A stretch of DNA of 6,896 bases. It comes from an uncultured Saprospiraceae bacterium (GTDB taxonomy: Bacteria > Bacteroidota > Bacteroidia > Chitinophagales > Saprospiraceae). Shown here piece by piece: positions 5,700 through 6,896 of this stretch. How positions within the stretch are numbered: the first letter of the stretch is position 1; every line of letters starts with the position of its first letter. Location: contig CALGLS010000376.1 in the NCBI GenBank assembly GCA_937959375.1, positions 1 through 6,896 of the forward strand. Direction: 5' to 3'. A model generated the notes under the pieces. It was not told where the DNA came from. It saw only the letters and a list, made by a program, of their open reading frames with translations, and made no database searches. A program made the position numbers and the translations under genes.

Positions 5700-5755
5700 A
5701 GTTCAAATTTTAAATAACTTTAGTCATTCATTTAATGTTTTGCGAGTTTCCATAC

Positions 5756-6838
5756 ATGAAAAAAATCACCTCCTTGATATTGTTCATCTTCCTCTTGGCC
5801 TGCACAAGAGAACTGGCTGATATGAATGATCTATTAGGAGAACCTTATCAGCCTACAGCAGTCACTATTGATCTGGCTCCTCCATTTCCAAAAATGGAAT
5901 TTCCCACAGATAACCCGCTTACTGAAGAAGGAATAGCCCTTGGTCGCCGTTTGTTTTACGATCCTATACTCTCAGTGGATAGCACGATTTCTTGTAGCTC
6001 ATGTCATCATCTAGCTAGTAGTTTTACCGATAACAAATCAATTAGTTTTGGAGTGGATCAAACACCAGGGAATAGAAGCAGCATGTCTTTGCTCAACATT
6101 GGATATCACTATAAAGGTTTTTTTTGGGATGGACGTTCCAAAACATTGGAAGCCCAGGCTTTGATACCTGTAGAAGATCCCTTGGAGATGAAAGAAACTT
6201 GGCCAAATGTGATTGAGAAATTGAAGCGGCATAAGACTTATCCCATTTTATTTCGAAAGGCATTTGGGATTTTAGATAGAGATTCGATCCAAAAGGAATT
6301 AGTAGTGAAAGCGATTGCTCAATTTGAAAGAACGCTAATCAGTAGTGGAACTTCAAAATACGATTTGGTAAAAAAAGGCCTGGCTACTTTTACGGAAGAC
6401 GAGGCAATTGGTGAAGATTTGTTTTTTGATATAACAATAGATGTAAAAGATGCAGAGTGTGGCAATTGCCATAGCGGAGTCTTATTTACTTCTTTGCAAT
6501 ACGCGAATAATGCGCTAGATGAAATCACTGACATAAATGATTATGAAGATAAAGGTCTTGGCCAAATTACAAATGATATTTACGATAACGGTAAATTTAA
6601 AATTCCCGGCCTTCGCAATATTGCACTCACCGCACCATACATGCACGACGGTCGATTTGAAACCTTGGAAGAGGTATTAGACCATTACAATATGGGAGGC
6701 CATCCGTCACCTACTGTTGATCCTATTATCCGTCCACTTAATTTGACCGATCTAGAAAAACAGCAAATCATTGCTTTCATGCATACTTTGACTGATACCG
6801 CTTTTGTGCAAAACGAATCCTTTTCTAATCCTTGGTAG
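5756..6838 (+). CDS. Di-heme c-type enzyme, MauG/MbnH-like (cytochrome c peroxidase superfamily)
   Basis: A 360-residue lipoprotein: MKK start, hydrophobic core, LLAC lipobox with Cys16. Two c-heme sites are CSSCH (80-84) and CGNCH (235-239), at the spacing of bacterial di-heme peroxidases. WDGR (Trp124), then Gln134, Pro138 and Glu144 reproduce the spacing of MauG Trp93, Gln103, Pro107 and Glu113, the inter-heme Trp and distal-pocket residues. The motif YMHDGRFETLEEVLDHY has His297 and, 14 residues on, Tyr311, where classical peroxidases have the axial Met and MauG has axial Tyr294. This favours a protein-modifying, MauG/MbnH-type oxidase over a simple peroxidase. It acts in the periplasm; the adjacent MbnP-like lipoproteins are the obvious substrates. 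ATG 5756 is chosen because the frame's earlier ATG (5735) adds MFCEFPY before the signal peptide. It has its own transcription unit after the terminator at 5662-5699. Simple peroxidase activity is the alternative. Confidence 0.9.
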   Translation: MKKITSLILFIFLLACTRELADMNDLLGEPYQPTAVTIDLAPPFPKMEFPTDNPLTEEGIALGRRLFYDPILSVDSTISCSSCHHLASSFTDNKSISFGVDQTPGNRSSMSLLNIGYHYKGFFWDGRSKTLEAQALIPVEDPLEMKETWPNVIEKLKRHKTYPILFRKAFGILDRDSIQKELVVKAIAQFERTLISSGTSKYDLVKKGLATFTEDEAIGEDLFFDITIDVKDAECGNCHSGVLFTSLQYANNALDEITDINDYEDKGLGQITNDIYDNGKFKIPGLRNIALTAPYMHDGRFETLEEVLDHYNMGGHPSPTVDPIIRPLNLTDLEKQQIIAFMHTLTDTAFVQNESFSNPW

Positions 6839-6896
6839 TTATTCTCAGTTTTAGTTTCTCGTTCTAAATCGTAGCTCGTAGACTCGCTAGTTGATG
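6839..6896. other. Short non-coding end of the window
   Basis: The last 58 nt hold no gene start I can support. TCGTAG occurs twice within AATCGTAGCTCGTAGACTCG, hinting at the edge of a simple repeat continuing beyond the window. No terminator for the di-heme gene is visible before the end. Confidence 0.3.

Noticed and set aside
5735..5755. ATG 5735 as the start of the di-heme gene
   Set aside because: It would put MFCEFPY before a typical MKK lipoprotein signal; ATG 5756 gives the normal signal length.
3859..6838. A complete methanobactin operon
   Set aside because: No precursor peptide, MbnB/MbnC, MATE exporter or TonB-dependent receptor is present; only MbnP/MbnH-like genes are seen.
1..6896. 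tRNA or rRNA genes
   Set aside because: No cloverleaf-like segment or rRNA-like conserved sequence was recognised on either strand.

Overview
The window (about 6.9 kb, AT-rich) looks like a chromosomal segment of a Bacteroidota bacterium. The signs are A-rich rather than Shine-Dalgarno leaders before most genes, a Bacteroidota-type -7 box (TAnnTTTG form) upstream of one gene, several lipoprotein signal peptides with relaxed lipoboxes, a GC-D-x-T-A-V-N type cysteine motif common in secreted Bacteroidota proteins, and long intergenic repeats. The class cannot be fixed from this sequence. Every confident gene is on the + strand.

Layout. (1) 1-305: non-coding leader with an imperfect palindromic repeat cluster (7-107), an 18-bp perfect palindrome (166-183) and a second inverted repeat (199-215). 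(2) 306-2664: a three-gene ABC-2 exporter operon of one ATPase and two six-helix permeases. The first two genes overlap as ATGA. The second permease starts at TTG after a 119-nt gap that holds a 32-codon mini-ORF and a long AT-rich hairpin. (3) 2665-3059: 395-nt intergenic region with a long-hairpin repeat and the promoter of the next unit. (4) 3060-3875: a DEDDh 3'-5' exonuclease of the DnaQ fold with a C-terminal DUF3820-like domain. (5) 3859-6838: the most interesting part, two paralogous MbnP-like lipoproteins followed by a di-heme c-type enzyme of the bacterial cytochrome c peroxidase/MauG superfamily, with a strong intrinsic terminator between the second lipoprotein gene and the di-heme gene.

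How the genes may work together. The ATPase and two permeases would form one exporter of unknown substrate; the ATPase-permease-permease plan resembles systems annotated as fluoroquinolone exporters, but nothing here shows the substrate. The lipoprotein pair and di-heme enzyme resemble the MbnP/MbnH pair of methanotrophs, where a MauG-like di-heme enzyme oxidises a tryptophan of its partner to kynurenine to build a copper site. Here the di-heme protein carries the MauG-type pocket residues and a tyrosine where classical peroxidases have the axial methionine. Only the second lipoprotein retains the Trp/His residues expected of a modified copper site; the first has lost them and instead has a cysteine cluster. 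No methanobactin precursor or biosynthesis gene is visible, so this looks like a stand-alone protein-modification/metal-binding module. The first lipoprotein gene overlaps the exonuclease gene by 17 nt, so part of the module may be co-transcribed with a DNA/RNA-processing enzyme.
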